A stretch of 34,780 nt of DNA from Acidobacteriota bacterium (GTDB lineage: Bacteria; Acidobacteriota; Aminicenantia; JBFLYD01), in contig JBFLYD010000051.1 of NCBI GenBank assembly GCA_040756905.1, positions 1 through 34,780 of the forward strand. Reading direction: 5' to 3'. This document shows positions 1-8,887 of this stretch, piece by piece (within the stretch, counting starts at the first letter, position 1; each line of letters opens with the position of its first letter). The position numbers and the translations under genes were made by a program. The notes below the pieces were generated by a model. The model worked only from the letters and a program-made list of their open reading frames with translations, had not been told where the DNA came from and searched no databases.

Positions 1-1828
1 CCTCATCCCATTCATTTCCTAAAGAGGGAGTATATGGAAGGCCTGAGGCATAAGACCATCTTATTCCTATGGAATCGTATCCCCTTTTCAGAGTAAAAAT
101 TGCTGTAAAGGAATGATCTATCTCATAGGGGGATCTCGCAAGGGAAAGAATACCCCCTTCCTTTCTTTTGGAATTGAGAAAGTTATAAACAAAGATGAGG
201 TCATATGACTTTCTATTCCTCTTTGTAAAAAGTTCAGCACCTCGGGCATATCCATAACCATTGTTGGTAACGCGGTTGCCTTCAAAAAGGAAAAGGTTTA
301 TGTATCTTTTATTATAAAGGGTGATCCTGAAAGCGTCTTCATCTTTGACACTATCGTAGCTAATGGAATAATGAACAGATTTCTTTAGTTTTAAATCAGG
401 ATTCTCCTGCATATAGGCATAATCTACGAATTGATGGTATATTCCTGCTGAAAACCTGAGGATCTGAGAAGGAGTTAAAAGGTATGCCAGAGAGAATCTT
501 GGATCCCAACTCGGCCTGTAGTTAATCAGATCAAGGGTAGAAGATCGAATTCCCACTGAAGCAAAAAGATTATCAATAACTCTGAATTTATCATTAAGGT
601 AGAATCCGAATCTATTTCCCTCAGAGCTAAAGCTCTCTGATCCTTTGAATGTTAAATCTGTCTTTTTTCTTTGTAACTCAGAACCTGATTCTATCAGGTG
701 TCCTTTGAAATCCCATGTAAGACCAAATCTTCCCTCAATTGAGGAACCTTCCAACCCAAAGGAAAAGAATGGGAAAAGATATGAAGCTCTATGATTTACC
801 GTTGATAAAATGAGTCTTGAAAAAAGATTTTTGGAAAGGATGGTATTAAGGGTCAAACCAAACACTTGATTTGATGTCTTTGTAGTAAAATCTCCCACCT
901 TATCGAGAAATCGATATTCATGCAGAAGGTAAAGCAGCCTAAGGTTGGTTTTATTACTTATATTAAAGATGAGCTTTCCAATAGATTCTCCATTCTTAAA
1001 GAGATAGCCTTTTTGTCCATTTATTTTAGTCATAAGATTGGAATGACCAGCACTTAAACTTCCGATGAAGCTTGCCCTTTTCCCAAAGGGCAAGGTTGTA
1101 AAACTGTTCAGACCCAGAATAGATAAGCCTATGGCCAACTGTTTCTTTGTAACCCGATCCTTGGTGCTTATATCCACAACCCCTGAAAGGGCATCACCAA
1201 ATCTGGGGGAAAAACCTGAAGTAGAAACTGAAAAGCTATCGATCATTTGATTGTCAAATATGCTGAAATAGCCTTCTTTCAAAGATTCACTTTGATAGGG
1301 ATATTCTATCTCTATTCCATCTAAGTAATATCCAACCTCATCAGGAGCACCTCCCCTTATTATGAGATTAGCTGCATCTGGAATTGTATTAACTCCAGGA
1401 AGAATCTGAGCTGCATATACAGGATCTCCAGCAGCTCCAGGGTTATTATAAACATCCATCATCGTGAGGGTCACTGTCTTCTGACTTTTATCATCAGAGA
1501 CCCGACTCTCGGCAGTGACTAAAACCTCGTGGGAAGAAATCGGCTCAGGCTCAAGCTCAATTTCAAGAAAATCACCCTTTTTAGCTCTTATCTCTTTAGT
1601 TTTGTAGCCAATAAGATATATGATTAGCTCCACCTCCTCTCTATCTGTTTTAATCTCAAAGGAACCATCCTCATAAGCAGTGACTCCTTGAGAGGTTCCC
1701 TTAACCATGACATAGGCTGGGATAGCCTCTTTGGTGCGTTTATCTAAGATTTTCCCCTTTATAGTATTTTCTTCTGCAAAAAGAGAAAATGAAGATAAAA
1801 ATATAAGAAAAATAAACCATCTTGTCAT
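1..1828 (-). CDS. TonB-dependent outer-membrane receptor, C-terminus beyond window
   Basis: The frame is open from ATG 1828 to the window edge (609 residues). A signal peptide (about residues 1-19, ending SLFAEEN) is followed by a carboxypeptidase-regulatory-like beta domain (about 22-95: IKGKILDKRTKEAIPAYV, then YEDGSFEIKT). A plug domain follows (about 105-215) with the typical LPGVNTIPDAANLIIRGG, YYLDGIEIEYP and FGDALSGVVDI segments, and then the alternating strands of a barrel. Such receptors import a ligand across the outer membrane with TonB energy; some SusC-like ones act with partners. The ATG overlaps the stop of the upstream TPR gene (ATGA) behind AAAGGAG, so it is the last visible gene of the TOMM operon. 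The 3' fragment at 11852-12558 suggests a full length near 693 residues ending in Phe. The ligand is unknown; import of the modified peptide or a complex of it is an inference. Confidence 0.9.
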   Translation of the reverse strand, partial: MTRWFIFLIFLSSFSLFAEENTIKGKILDKRTKEAIPAYVMVKGTSQGVTAYEDGSFEIKTDREEVELIIYLIGYKTKEIRAKKGDFLEIELEPEPISSHEVLVTAESRVSDDKSQKTVTLTMMDVYNNPGAAGDPVYAAQILPGVNTIPDAANLIIRGGAPDEVGYYLDGIEIEYPYQSESLKEGYFSIFDNQMIDSFSVSTSGFSPRFGDALSGVVDISTKDRVTKKQLAIGLSILGLNSFTTLPFGKRASFIGSLSAGHSNLMTKINGQKGYLFKNGESIGKLIFNISNKTNLRLLYLLHEYRFLDKVGDFTTKTSNQVFGLTLNTILSKNLFSRLILSTVNHRASYLFPFFSFGLEGSSIEGRFGLTWDFKGHLIESGSELQRKKTDLTFKGSESFSSEGNRFGFYLNDKFRVIDNLFASVGIRSSTLDLINYRPSWDPRFSLAYLLTPSQILRFSAGIYHQFVDYAYMQENPDLKLKKSVHYSISYDSVKDEDAFRITLYNKRYINLFLFEGNRVTNNGYGYARGAELFTKRNRKSYDLIFVYNFLNSKRKEGGILSLARSPYEIDHSFTAIFTLKRGYDSIGIRWSYASGLPYTPSLGNEWDE

Positions 1829-2589
1829 TTAGGCTCCTTTTTTGATTTTTCAAGTTGATTAAGCTGAATCCTTGCATATCCAAAGGATGGGTTTATCTCC
1901 AGGGCCTTTTTAAGGGCTTCATAAGCCTTCTCTTTTTCATCCATCTTCTGCCATGCCATCCCAAGATAGGTATAGGCTTCCTCCTTGCCCCAGGAGGGCT
2001 TAAGAGCATCTTCTACCCTTTCCTTTTCAAATAATAATATGGATCTCTCAAGGTATTTTAAGGCATTCTTTGCACCCCCTCCAAACTGCTCAGGGGTATA
2101 AAGGAGGTCTATTCCTTTAAGAAGATTAACCCTCGGATTCTCAGGATCTTTTTCCAGAGCCATGGAAAAGTATCTATCTATCTCCATACCTATAAACATA
2201 GCCTCTTCTGGCTTTAGTCCTATCTTTATCCCTAAAAGGGAGCCATAGAGAGCATATAGCTCACCAATAGCAGGATTTATCTTTATTGCTTTATCAAGAT
2301 AATCCAGCCCTTCCTGAAGGTATCTCTCTGCTTTCTTTTTTTCCTTGGTTAGGAAAAATGTGGCAACTCTGTAATCTGCAAGACTTATGTAATAGTAAAT
2401 ATAGGGGTTTTCCTTTTCTGTTAAAATAAGACTTATAAAGAGATCCCTTGCCTTCTCCATGGAAGAGATATCCCAGTTATCCACTCCTTTCTTGAGAAGA
2501 TCCTTAGCTTCATCCAACTTCTCAAAAGACAAACCAAAGGATAAAGAACAGATGATAAAAACAATATAAAGTTTTTTTAAATTTTTCAT
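1825..2589 (-). CDS. Secreted TPR protein (second of a tandem pair)
   Basis: 254 residues with an N-terminal signal peptide (KKLYIVFIICSLSFGLSF) and several tetratricopeptide-like helical hairpins. These include a central 'NPRVNLLKGIDLLYTPEQFGGG' type segment (about 150-172) and a classical TPR near the C-terminus (KEEAYTYLGMAWQKMDEKEK, then ALKKALEINPSFGYA). It is a clear paralogue of the gene just upstream, sharing the 'NPR..L.KGI..Y.TP..FGGG' and 'PSWG..EAY..LG' blocks. Its start overlaps the stop of that gene by one base (TAATG) and its stop overlaps the receptor start. The protein is probably periplasmic and may scaffold the receptor or exporter. The layout is reminiscent of TatT-type TPR proteins of ligand uptake systems, but I cannot assign it firmly to that family. 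Confidence 0.82.
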   Translation of the reverse strand: MKNLKKLYIVFIICSLSFGLSFEKLDEAKDLLKKGVDNWDISSMEKARDLFISLILTEKENPYIYYYISLADYRVATFFLTKEKKKAERYLQEGLDYLDKAIKINPAIGELYALYGSLLGIKIGLKPEEAMFIGMEIDRYFSMALEKDPENPRVNLLKGIDLLYTPEQFGGGAKNALKYLERSILLFEKERVEDALKPSWGKEEAYTYLGMAWQKMDEKEKAYEALKKALEINPSFGYARIQLNQLEKSKKEPK

Positions 2590-3371
2590 TATTTCACCTC
2601 TTTATGGGATTTTTTAAGCTTTTCAAGATGATGCCTTAGCCAGCTATATTCTGGAGCCTTGGAAATTCCTTCTATAAATATCTCCTCGGCCTTCTTTTTA
2701 TCCCCTTTCTTTATATAGCAAAGTCCAAGCCTTGCATATGCCTCTCCCATTCCCCATGAGGGCTCTATAGAAGAGTCCTTTTTCTCCTTTTCAAAAAGTT
2801 TAATAGATAATTCTAAATCCTTGGTGGCTTTAGAGACTCCTCCCCCAAAGATGACTGGAGTGTTGTAAGAGCTTATTCCTTTTATAAGATAAGCTCTTGG
2901 ATTGTCCGGATCAAGCTGTATCGCTTTCTCTATCTCTTTTGAAGATTTAGGGCCCAATGATGGAGCAAGATACCAAGAAATAGATATCTTCAAACCCAAC
3001 AATGCTCCTAAAAGGGCGTAGGAATCAGAAAAATCTCCCTTTTCTTTAATGGATCTCTCTAAATTTTTTATTCCTTCCTCTATAAAATCCTTTGCCTTTT
3101 TTTTATCCTTAGCTTGAAGATGGTATATGGAAAGCCTGTAGTCTGAGAGGGCTATATAGTAATAGAAAAGGTAGATGTAGAATTTCTCTTTTAAAGCCTC
3201 CTGAAGAAGGGATTTGGCTTTGAGAAAATTCTCTGAAACCCATTGATTTTCACCCTTTTCTATCATCTCCTTTGCCTTAAATAGGACCTTCTCAGGACTC
3301 TCAGATAGATTCTGGGAAGAATATCCAATACAAAGGACTAAAATCAAAAAGATCAAAATTCTTATAACCAT
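2589..3371 (-). CDS. Secreted TPR protein (first of a tandem pair)
   Basis: 260 residues. An N-terminal hydrophobic signal (VIRILIFLILVLCIGYSS, with a Cys that could be a lipobox residue) is followed by helical repeats. The segment 'NPRAYLIKGISSYNTPVIFGGG' and the C-terminal TPR (GEAYARLGLCYIKKGDKKKA) match the downstream paralogue. It starts 36 bases after the ABC permease stop and is translationally coupled to the next TPR gene. Tandem paralogues suggest a heteromeric periplasmic assembly, or two specialised ligand-binding or scaffold subunits. Function is unknown; its place between exporter and receptor suggests a role in moving the modified peptide or its ligand across the envelope (inference). 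Confidence 0.82.
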   Translation of the reverse strand: MVIRILIFLILVLCIGYSSQNLSESPEKVLFKAKEMIEKGENQWVSENFLKAKSLLQEALKEKFYIYLFYYYIALSDYRLSIYHLQAKDKKKAKDFIEEGIKNLERSIKEKGDFSDSYALLGALLGLKISISWYLAPSLGPKSSKEIEKAIQLDPDNPRAYLIKGISSYNTPVIFGGGVSKATKDLELSIKLFEKEKKDSSIEPSWGMGEAYARLGLCYIKKGDKKKAEEIFIEGISKAPEYSWLRHHLEKLKKSHKEVK

Positions 3372-3407
3372 TTTATCCTTCTTAAAACCAGATTCTCAGT
3401 AATATCT

Positions 3408-4139
3408 TCATTGCTCTTTAAGCTTAAAGGTCTTAGCAGTTATCAAGAAACAAAAGATCAAACAAAAAATCAGTACGGAAAAGCTAATCCATTCGTCCTT
3501 TAATCCTTTTCCAAAGATTATAATATCCTGTAATATCTTTATAAAATAGTAAACAGGGCTTACCTTAGCAATGTGTTGAAGAGCCTTGGGAAAAAGAAAA
3601 AGGGGTATAAAAGCACCGCTTAAAAAAAGAACAGGTGTCAGGGTAAAATTAGAGATTGCCAGAGCAGTCTCATGATTCTTTGAAATGGTAGCAACAACCC
3701 CACCAATGGAAAGCATTGAAAGGATTCCTATTAAAATTGATAGGAGCAGAATCCAAAAATTCCCTTCTATTTTTAGTCCATACAAAACTATACCCAGAGC
3801 TAAAAGAAAAAATGACTGAATCAGGATGATAAGCACCCGGACTAAAATAAGTCCGTAGATGTATGTGTGTGCTTTAAGGGGAGTAATCCCTATCCTTTTA
3901 AAAATTCCTGATTCCCTATAATAAGATAAGGTTAATCCAAGTCCATAAAGAGCATTAGAAAAGCCTACCATGGCTATGAGCATAGGAATTAAATAGCCAA
4001 AATATTTCGGGTTTTTTCCCCATATACTTCCAAAAAGAAAAAGGATAAACAATGGGAAGAGAAAAGTGAAAAAAACTGCAACCTTTTCTCTTAAAAAGAA
4101 CTTTATCTCAATCGCTGAAACCTTAATCAATTCTTTCAT
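3408..4139 (-). CDS. ABC-2 type transporter permease
   Basis: 243 residues with about six membrane segments. It opens with the amphipathic 'ELIKVSAIEIKFFLREK' helix typical of ABC-2 permeases, followed by VAVFFTFLFPLFILFLFGSI. The conserved late region is visible as 'LTPVLFLSGAFIPL.LFP..L..IAKVSPVYYFI'. The start codon overlaps the stop of the ATPase gene (ATGA), so the two should form one exporter. In TOMM loci such as the streptolysin S locus, ABC-2 exporters secrete the mature peptide; I infer that role here from position. Confidence 0.9.
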   Translation of the reverse strand: MKELIKVSAIEIKFFLREKVAVFFTFLFPLFILFLFGSIWGKNPKYFGYLIPMLIAMVGFSNALYGLGLTLSYYRESGIFKRIGITPLKAHTYIYGLILVRVLIILIQSFFLLALGIVLYGLKIEGNFWILLLSILIGILSMLSIGGVVATISKNHETALAISNFTLTPVLFLSGAFIPLFLFPKALQHIAKVSPVYYFIKILQDIIIFGKGLKDEWISFSVLIFCLIFCFLITAKTFKLKEQ

Positions 4140-5050
4140 TCTATCTTTCTGCCTGTTAAAGAAATAAATACATCCTCTAAGTTGGCATCAATCACGCGAA
4201 GATTCTGGAGTTGAAGATCGCGGGAAGATGAGACAGTCAGGATGTGGGATAAAACAGATTGGGGATCCTTTGTATAGATAGTATACTCACCCTCTATCTC
4301 CTCAATTTTCTTTACCCGCTCATCCATTCTGAATATATATGGATCAATCCTTCTTTCAAGTTTGAACTCTATCTTTTTATCAGCATCGAGCTTTTTTATT
4401 AGTTCCTTTGGTCTATCGATGGCTATGATCTTTCCCCTATCTATAATAGCAACCCTGTCACATAGCTTTTCAGCCTCCTCCATATAATGGGTTGTAAGGA
4501 TAATGGTCTTACCCTTTCTCCTGCTCTCTTCAATTATCTCCCACATATCTCTTCTGACATTAGGATCCATACCTGTGGTTGGTTCATCAAGGAAAAGGAA
4601 GTTGGGATCGTTGACAAAGGCTAAGGCTACTGATAACCTCTGATGCTCTCCACCTGAAAGATTCTTTATATAAGAATTTCTTCTATCCTTAAGAGAGAAT
4701 ATCTCAAGAATCCTTTCAGTATCTATTCTTCTTTGGTATAGGCTTCCAAAGAAATCTATTGCCTCCCATACCTTTATGGTAGGAAATATGGCTGTTTTCT
4801 GAAGCTGAACTCCTATAAGCTCCTTAAACTCCTTCCTTCCCTCATAGGGATCAAAACCATCTATTCTGACATATCCTTCATCAGATTTTCTCAGTCCTTC
4901 CATTATCTCAATGGTGGTAGTCTTCCCAGCTCCATTGGGTCCAAGGATTCCAAATATCTCTCCTTCTTCAATCTCAAAGGAGACATCATTAACAGCCACT
5001 ACATTCTCATATCTCTTGGTCAGGTTTTTAACGACAATAATCTTCCTCAT
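4136..5050 (-). CDS. ABC transporter ATP-binding protein (ABC-2 exporter)
   Basis: With the ATG at 5050 the protein is 304 residues. Walker A GPNGAGKT lies at 37-44, signature LSGGE at 131-135, Walker B FLFLDEP at 151-157 followed by TTGMDP, and the H-loop His in LTTHYMEEAE near 188. A C-terminal extension of about 80 residues is typical of the drug/peptide exporter (DRA) ATPases. A longer frame from a TTG at 5068 exists, but GGAAG at 5057-5061 sits correctly for the ATG at 5050 and lies inside the longer version. It pairs with the overlapping permease gene and probably powers export of the azole peptide. It follows the CPBP protease gene after 85 bases, the widest gap in this part of the operon. 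Confidence 0.92.
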   Translation of the reverse strand: MRKIIVVKNLTKRYENVVAVNDVSFEIEEGEIFGILGPNGAGKTTTIEIMEGLRKSDEGYVRIDGFDPYEGRKEFKELIGVQLQKTAIFPTIKVWEAIDFFGSLYQRRIDTERILEIFSLKDRRNSYIKNLSGGEHQRLSVALAFVNDPNFLFLDEPTTGMDPNVRRDMWEIIEESRRKGKTIILTTHYMEEAEKLCDRVAIIDRGKIIAIDRPKELIKKLDADKKIEFKLERRIDPYIFRMDERVKKIEEIEGEYTIYTKDPQSVLSHILTVSSSRDLQLQNLRVIDANLEDVFISLTGRKIE

Positions 5051-5056
5051 CTCAAA

Positions 5057-5061
5057 CTTCC
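5057..5061 (-). promoter_or_regulatory. Shine-Dalgarno GGAAG deciding the ATPase start
   Basis: GGAAG six bases upstream of ATG 5050. It supports that start over the in-frame TTG at 5068, which has no purine-rich site ahead of it. Confidence 0.6.
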
Positions 5062-5135
5062 AACTCAATTATATAATAACATAAAAATACTAACTCAGGC
5101 CTCTTGCACTAATAAATTCAATTTTTCTCTTTAGA

Positions 5136-5801
5136 TTACCATAACCATATTTTCTGCTCTGGCACCTGGACATGGTTTTTTACCTTTAGGAAATTTCTAT
5201 AGGCATTTTTCCATGCCTTCCAGATAAATACATTCCATATTAAATGAGCAACAATTGGGTAAAATATGTGATCGGTGATAATGTATAAATAGCCGAGAAT
5301 TAACCCAGCTACAAACTTGGGTAAGATGGCCATTTTTGATAAAAATATATGATAAATTCCGAATAACAAAGCAATTAAAATTACTGAAACTACTAAATTT
5401 ATATGAAAATATCTGAAAAGTAAAAATATTCCCAATCCTCTGAATAATATCTCTTCATAAAAAGAAGCCACAATACTAGTAAATAAAAAAGCAAATGAAG
5501 AAAAATTTTTCAAAAGATCCTTAAAATTCAGGACATCCATCATCCCACGAAACCTTGATGAGGAAAGATGGGGATGAACTAATGAAGAGCTGAACTTTGT
5601 TAATTTTCTATCTACAAAGTACACCAATACTCCTACACTTCCAGAAATTATGCTTATAAAAAAAACCTCAGGCAAAAGTTCTATTTTTTTAAAACCTACA
5701 TCAAAATATAGATTGAAGTGCTGAATAAATAAGAAGAGAATTGACAGCGCACCCGCAAAAAATATTAAGTTGTATTTTAAAAAAAACTTAAATTTTCTCA
5801 T
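5136..5801 (-). CDS. CPBP family intramembrane metalloprotease (Abi/CAAX-like)
   Basis: 221 residues, six or more hydrophobic segments. The three family motifs are present: EEILFR (E116, E117, R121), FGIYH (H151) and HLIWN (H186, N190). These form the membrane-embedded metal site of the CPBP/Rce1 family. In bacteriocin clusters such proteins either cleave the leader peptide or act as immunity factors; SagE of the streptolysin S cluster is the model. The gene follows YcaO by 23 bases (GGAAAG before the ATG) and is the only peptidase in the operon, so leader removal or self-protection is the best guess. No C39 or subtilisin-type peptidase is visible as an alternative. Confidence 0.87.
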   Translation of the reverse strand: MRKFKFFLKYNLIFFAGALSILFLFIQHFNLYFDVGFKKIELLPEVFFISIISGSVGVLVYFVDRKLTKFSSSLVHPHLSSSRFRGMMDVLNFKDLLKNFSSFAFLFTSIVASFYEEILFRGLGIFLLFRYFHINLVVSVILIALLFGIYHIFLSKMAILPKFVAGLILGYLYIITDHIFYPIVAHLIWNVFIWKAWKNAYRNFLKVKNHVQVPEQKIWLW

Positions 5802-5824
5802 CTTTCCAGTTTCTCATACATTTC

Positions 5825-7234
5825 TCATGGAAAAGGAAGGGGAGCTTTATTTAAATCATCAAAAGAAAAGATCCTTGTAACTAAACCCAATTCTTTGCCC
5901 AAATTATAGTATCTTATGTGGCCATAATACCCATGAACTATAAAATACATGGTGAGCTCTGGAATAAAACATCTTTGGAGTTTAAGTTTCTGGAAGCAGG
6001 GTGGAGTAAGATCAAAGCACAATGGTGTAAGTTTCTTTTCTTTCAATATCTTCAGAAGTTTTTGATATTTATTCCTTCCATTCTCTTTACTTTCTGAGAT
6101 GACCAAAGAAGAATGCTGAACTTTCTCGGATCTATTATAGAAGTCCTCGACTTTCTTTAAATTTTTATCAAACCCATAATAAGCTATTGTTTTAAAAAGA
6201 TCGGATACCTCCTCAAACTTAGCATCTGGAGAGATATCCATCCAATAAGGTAATTTACCCTCGCCAGAAGCAACTGTAAAATATACTTTATCAGCTTGCC
6301 CAAGTTCTGCGAGGGCTTTTCTCAATGCATGATAAAAAGACACATCACTTCCCACCCCGGGTAAATATTTCACTTTTATAGAGGATGTATTAACACAATG
6401 GATCGATAAAACATGAACTTCTGGCAAATCCAATGACCAATGATATATCTTCATTTTTACATATGGATTGTCAAAAAAGAAAAACCCATCCATGAGCTTC
6501 TGAAGAGCAAAATTATCAGAGTCAAGGACCACTTCTTTTGGAGGGAAACCACATACCCATCTTATGTTCAATTGATCTCTTTCGATGAATTCAGTGAATC
6601 CATGGTATCTTCCCTCCTCTTCGTCAGTATGGCAAGTAAGTCCCCCTGAGACTGCGTAGCCAATGGGAATCTCTCCTTTAACTGGTTTGTATCCAAAAAT
6701 AATAAGCTGAGCAGGAGCATAAATCTTCTCTTTGGTCAGCACATTTTCGCCATCGATCCACCCTAAATATGTATCTTCAGTGAATTGTTTAAAAAAACTT
6801 TTCTTATATTGTTCTTTTGCAAATAAATATAGCCTATCAGGTCCTAAAACTTCATAGCCTTCTCTTTGCAAACCTTTTGGAGTTCCATAAACTATTCGAG
6901 ATTTTAAAAAATCATAGGAGATTAAGGGCAAGAACCTTTCTATTGCCTCTCCCAAAGTTCCCATAAAAGCACCCCATAATGTTCTTCCTTTACCTCCTGC
7001 AGGAATAAAGTCTTTGGAAACTTTTTTTCCGATTACCTTATGAAAGTCAAAATGGTGAGCTGTGAAACAATAAATAGGAACTCCACAAGGTGTATTAAAT
7101 TGGGAAGTTATACTTTTTATTGGACCCACGATCGGATTATACATCCTAAGAGCCTCTTCTATAGCCCAGAAATCTCCTGCATTCATTAAATTTGGTAAAA
7201 ACTCTAACTTCTTATTAATTATCTTTATTTTCAT
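5825..7234 (-). CDS. YcaO-domain azoline-forming cyclodehydratase (TOMM D protein)
   Basis: 469 residues. YcaO proteins use ATP to activate peptide backbone amides so that Cys/Ser/Thr side chains cyclise to azolines. The ATP-binding segments are visible: GKGRT at 81-85 followed by GTLGEAIER (E96, E99, R100), then TEFIERD (E215, E218, R219, D220), and the later GSDVSFYHALRKALAELGQ block. The protein ends exactly in PLPFP, the PxPxP tail known for YcaO enzymes of TOMM clusters and important for their activity. It lies between the SagB dehydrogenase and the CPBP protease and would work with the ThiF-like partner encoded upstream, which presents the precursor. Start ATG 7234 has GGGAG upstream. 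Family assignment is secure. Confidence 0.95.
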   Translation of the reverse strand: MKIKIINKKLEFLPNLMNAGDFWAIEEALRMYNPIVGPIKSITSQFNTPCGVPIYCFTAHHFDFHKVIGKKVSKDFIPAGGKGRTLWGAFMGTLGEAIERFLPLISYDFLKSRIVYGTPKGLQREGYEVLGPDRLYLFAKEQYKKSFFKQFTEDTYLGWIDGENVLTKEKIYAPAQLIIFGYKPVKGEIPIGYAVSGGLTCHTDEEEGRYHGFTEFIERDQLNIRWVCGFPPKEVVLDSDNFALQKLMDGFFFFDNPYVKMKIYHWSLDLPEVHVLSIHCVNTSSIKVKYLPGVGSDVSFYHALRKALAELGQADKVYFTVASGEGKLPYWMDISPDAKFEEVSDLFKTIAYYGFDKNLKKVEDFYNRSEKVQHSSLVISESKENGRNKYQKLLKILKEKKLTPLCFDLTPPCFQKLKLQRCFIPELTMYFIVHGYYGHIRYYNLGKELGLVTRIFSFDDLNKAPLPFP

Positions 7235-7286
7235 CTTTTCTCCCTTTTCTTACCAATCTGAATCTTTATCCTTTCCAAGACCAGGT

Positions 7287-8099
7287 CTATTTTGCCCCTA
7301 CTGAAATTAACAGTGCTGGTATCTCCTCCTCTTTATTCAGTTGAAGAAGTCGACTTAAATCATTCTCATCAAATCCAGCAATCAAACACGATCCTAACTC
7401 TAAAGCACAAGTTACTAAATGTATATTTTGAGCAACACACCCAACATCAACAAAAGCATATTTGTAATATCTTGTGTGATATTTCCATAAACCCCTGCTT
7501 AAAACAATGGTAAGGGCTATAATTATACTTGCCTCAGCAACAAATTCCTGACCTGGGCAAAGCTCCTTCATCTTTCCTTTAAAGACTCCCTCATAAAGGA
7601 GCTCTATGCACCTTTTTAATGGGTTAAAATGGTATAGCCCTTCTTTTATACCTTGGATATTATTAGCAATAATATAAAGCTCAACTCCTTGAAGTGCTCC
7701 AGTTGAAGGGGCAGTCCGGAAGGGAAAATTATCAAAATTGTAAGCTGGTGAATATTCTCTTACTCCATAAGAATAAAACAAAAGAGTTGATAAAGCTTTT
7801 AGAGAAATGGATGTTTTTTTGTAATTTCTTATCGACCTTCTGCTTAAGATTACTTCATCCAACGCCATTTTTGTAATATATGGTTCTGGGAGGTTAATCT
7901 GCAAGGCATCATTATATTCTTTACAAATACAGACCGAATCAGGAATAGTATATGTAGCTATTGTGGAGAATTTTTTAAGATCTTCATCTGTATATTTTAA
8001 TAATTCATCAATTAAAATAGTAATGGCTTCCTTTTCTAAGTTTAATCTTATCTGTTTTTCAAATATTTTTATAATCTCAAATTCTCTATCGCTTCTCAT
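7287..8099 (-). CDS. SagB-type FMN-dependent azoline dehydrogenase
   Basis: 270 residues of the nitroreductase fold. The FMN phosphate/ring contacts 'SRRSIRNY' (86-93) and 'RTAPSTGALQGVELYII' (128-144) are present. The C-terminal segment 'YAFVDVGCVAQNIHLVTCALELGSCLIAGFDENDLSRLLQL' matches the SagB/ThcOx pattern. Such enzymes oxidise thiazolines/oxazolines to aromatic thiazoles/oxazoles. An N-terminal helical part (1-75) is also typical of TOMM dehydrogenases. It overlaps the upstream gene by 14 bases, with AAGGA before its ATG. With a Cys-only core, the expected products are thiazoles. Confidence 0.93.
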   Translation of the reverse strand: MRSDREFEIIKIFEKQIRLNLEKEAITILIDELLKYTDEDLKKFSTIATYTIPDSVCICKEYNDALQINLPEPYITKMALDEVILSRRSIRNYKKTSISLKALSTLLFYSYGVREYSPAYNFDNFPFRTAPSTGALQGVELYIIANNIQGIKEGLYHFNPLKRCIELLYEGVFKGKMKELCPGQEFVAEASIIIALTIVLSRGLWKYHTRYYKYAFVDVGCVAQNIHLVTCALELGSCLIAGFDENDLSRLLQLNKEEEIPALLISVGAK

Positions 8100-8874
8100 T
8101 ATTTTCCTTTTCTCCTAAAAGGATAATTCCATGGACTGAAAAACCTCTGCCGTCAAGACCAAGAAACTTATTCACTGGCAAATCATAAAAAAGAGAAGCA
8201 GATATAGAGGGAAGATTCCAACTGCCTGCCAAATCTTCTATCATTTGAATAGTTCTTCCGCAGTCAAAAAGAATAACTCGGTAACCTCTTACTCCAAAAG
8301 CAGATTTGGCAACGATGTGATTGCCATATACAAAAATGATTTTTGAAGTCTTTTGAATATTATAATTTGATGATTCATCGAGGAAGATATTCTCTTTTAT
8401 AAATCCAGCTATATCTATATTTTTCTCTTTTATCAATTGGAGATAAGCGGGTCTTAAAAATTTAAACAAACGACATCTATCCTCTTTAAATAGAACATAA
8501 AAACCAAGATAGATAGGAAGTACACTTTTTAATTTATTTAAGATTTTTTTATCCACCTCCTGAAGCATATCCAATGACTTATACATCTCCCCCAACTTTA
8601 TAAAACTTTCCATCTCTTTTGTTTGGCTTTTTTGTATGTACTTTATATTTTTAAAATAGCCATAAATATTTTCAAAATTTGATATGGCTTTTGATAATTT
8701 ACTATTTTCATGATAAAGTTCTTCGATGGAAATTTTGCCAGCACTATGCCGTGACAAAATAGCTGATAAAGGAGTATTCCTGAGAATCAAGGATTTAAAA
8801 GGTGGAATAATTGGATAAAGGGTTAAAATCCCTGCACTTATCTCCTGCTCATATTCATTATATCTCCATGCCAT
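8086..8874 (-). CDS. Divergent nitroreductase-fold partner of the TOMM dehydrogenase
   Basis: 262 residues from ATG 8874, chosen because AAAGGAGGG lies just upstream; a longer frame to 8922 would run into the ThiF-like gene. The C-terminal part 'RGYRVILFDCGRTIQMIEDLAGSWNLPSISASLFYDLPVNKFLGLDG' follows the 'D.G...Q...L.A..LGL.....F.D..LN.LLGLD' pattern of the SagB fold. The Arg-rich FMN motif (SRRS-x-R) and the 'PS.GA.....Y' block are not recognisable. The N-terminal half is helical (residues 60-150). It could be a catalytically dead scaffold subunit or a dehydrogenase with altered specificity. Assignment rests on the C-terminal pattern and on gene order. Confidence 0.65.
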   Translation of the reverse strand: MAWRYNEYEQEISAGILTLYPIIPPFKSLILRNTPLSAILSRHSAGKISIEELYHENSKLSKAISNFENIYGYFKNIKYIQKSQTKEMESFIKLGEMYKSLDMLQEVDKKILNKLKSVLPIYLGFYVLFKEDRCRLFKFLRPAYLQLIKEKNIDIAGFIKENIFLDESSNYNIQKTSKIIFVYGNHIVAKSAFGVRGYRVILFDCGRTIQMIEDLAGSWNLPSISASLFYDLPVNKFLGLDGRGFSVHGIILLGEKENNEKR

Positions 8875-8877
8875 AAG

Positions 8878-8886
8878 CCCTCCTTT
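8878..8886 (-). promoter_or_regulatory. Shine-Dalgarno AAAGGAGGG before the SagB-like partner
   Basis: Strong ribosome-binding site three bases upstream of ATG 8874. It overlaps the end of the ThiF-like gene and fixes the start of the next gene. Confidence 0.75.
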
Positions 8887-8887
8887 A

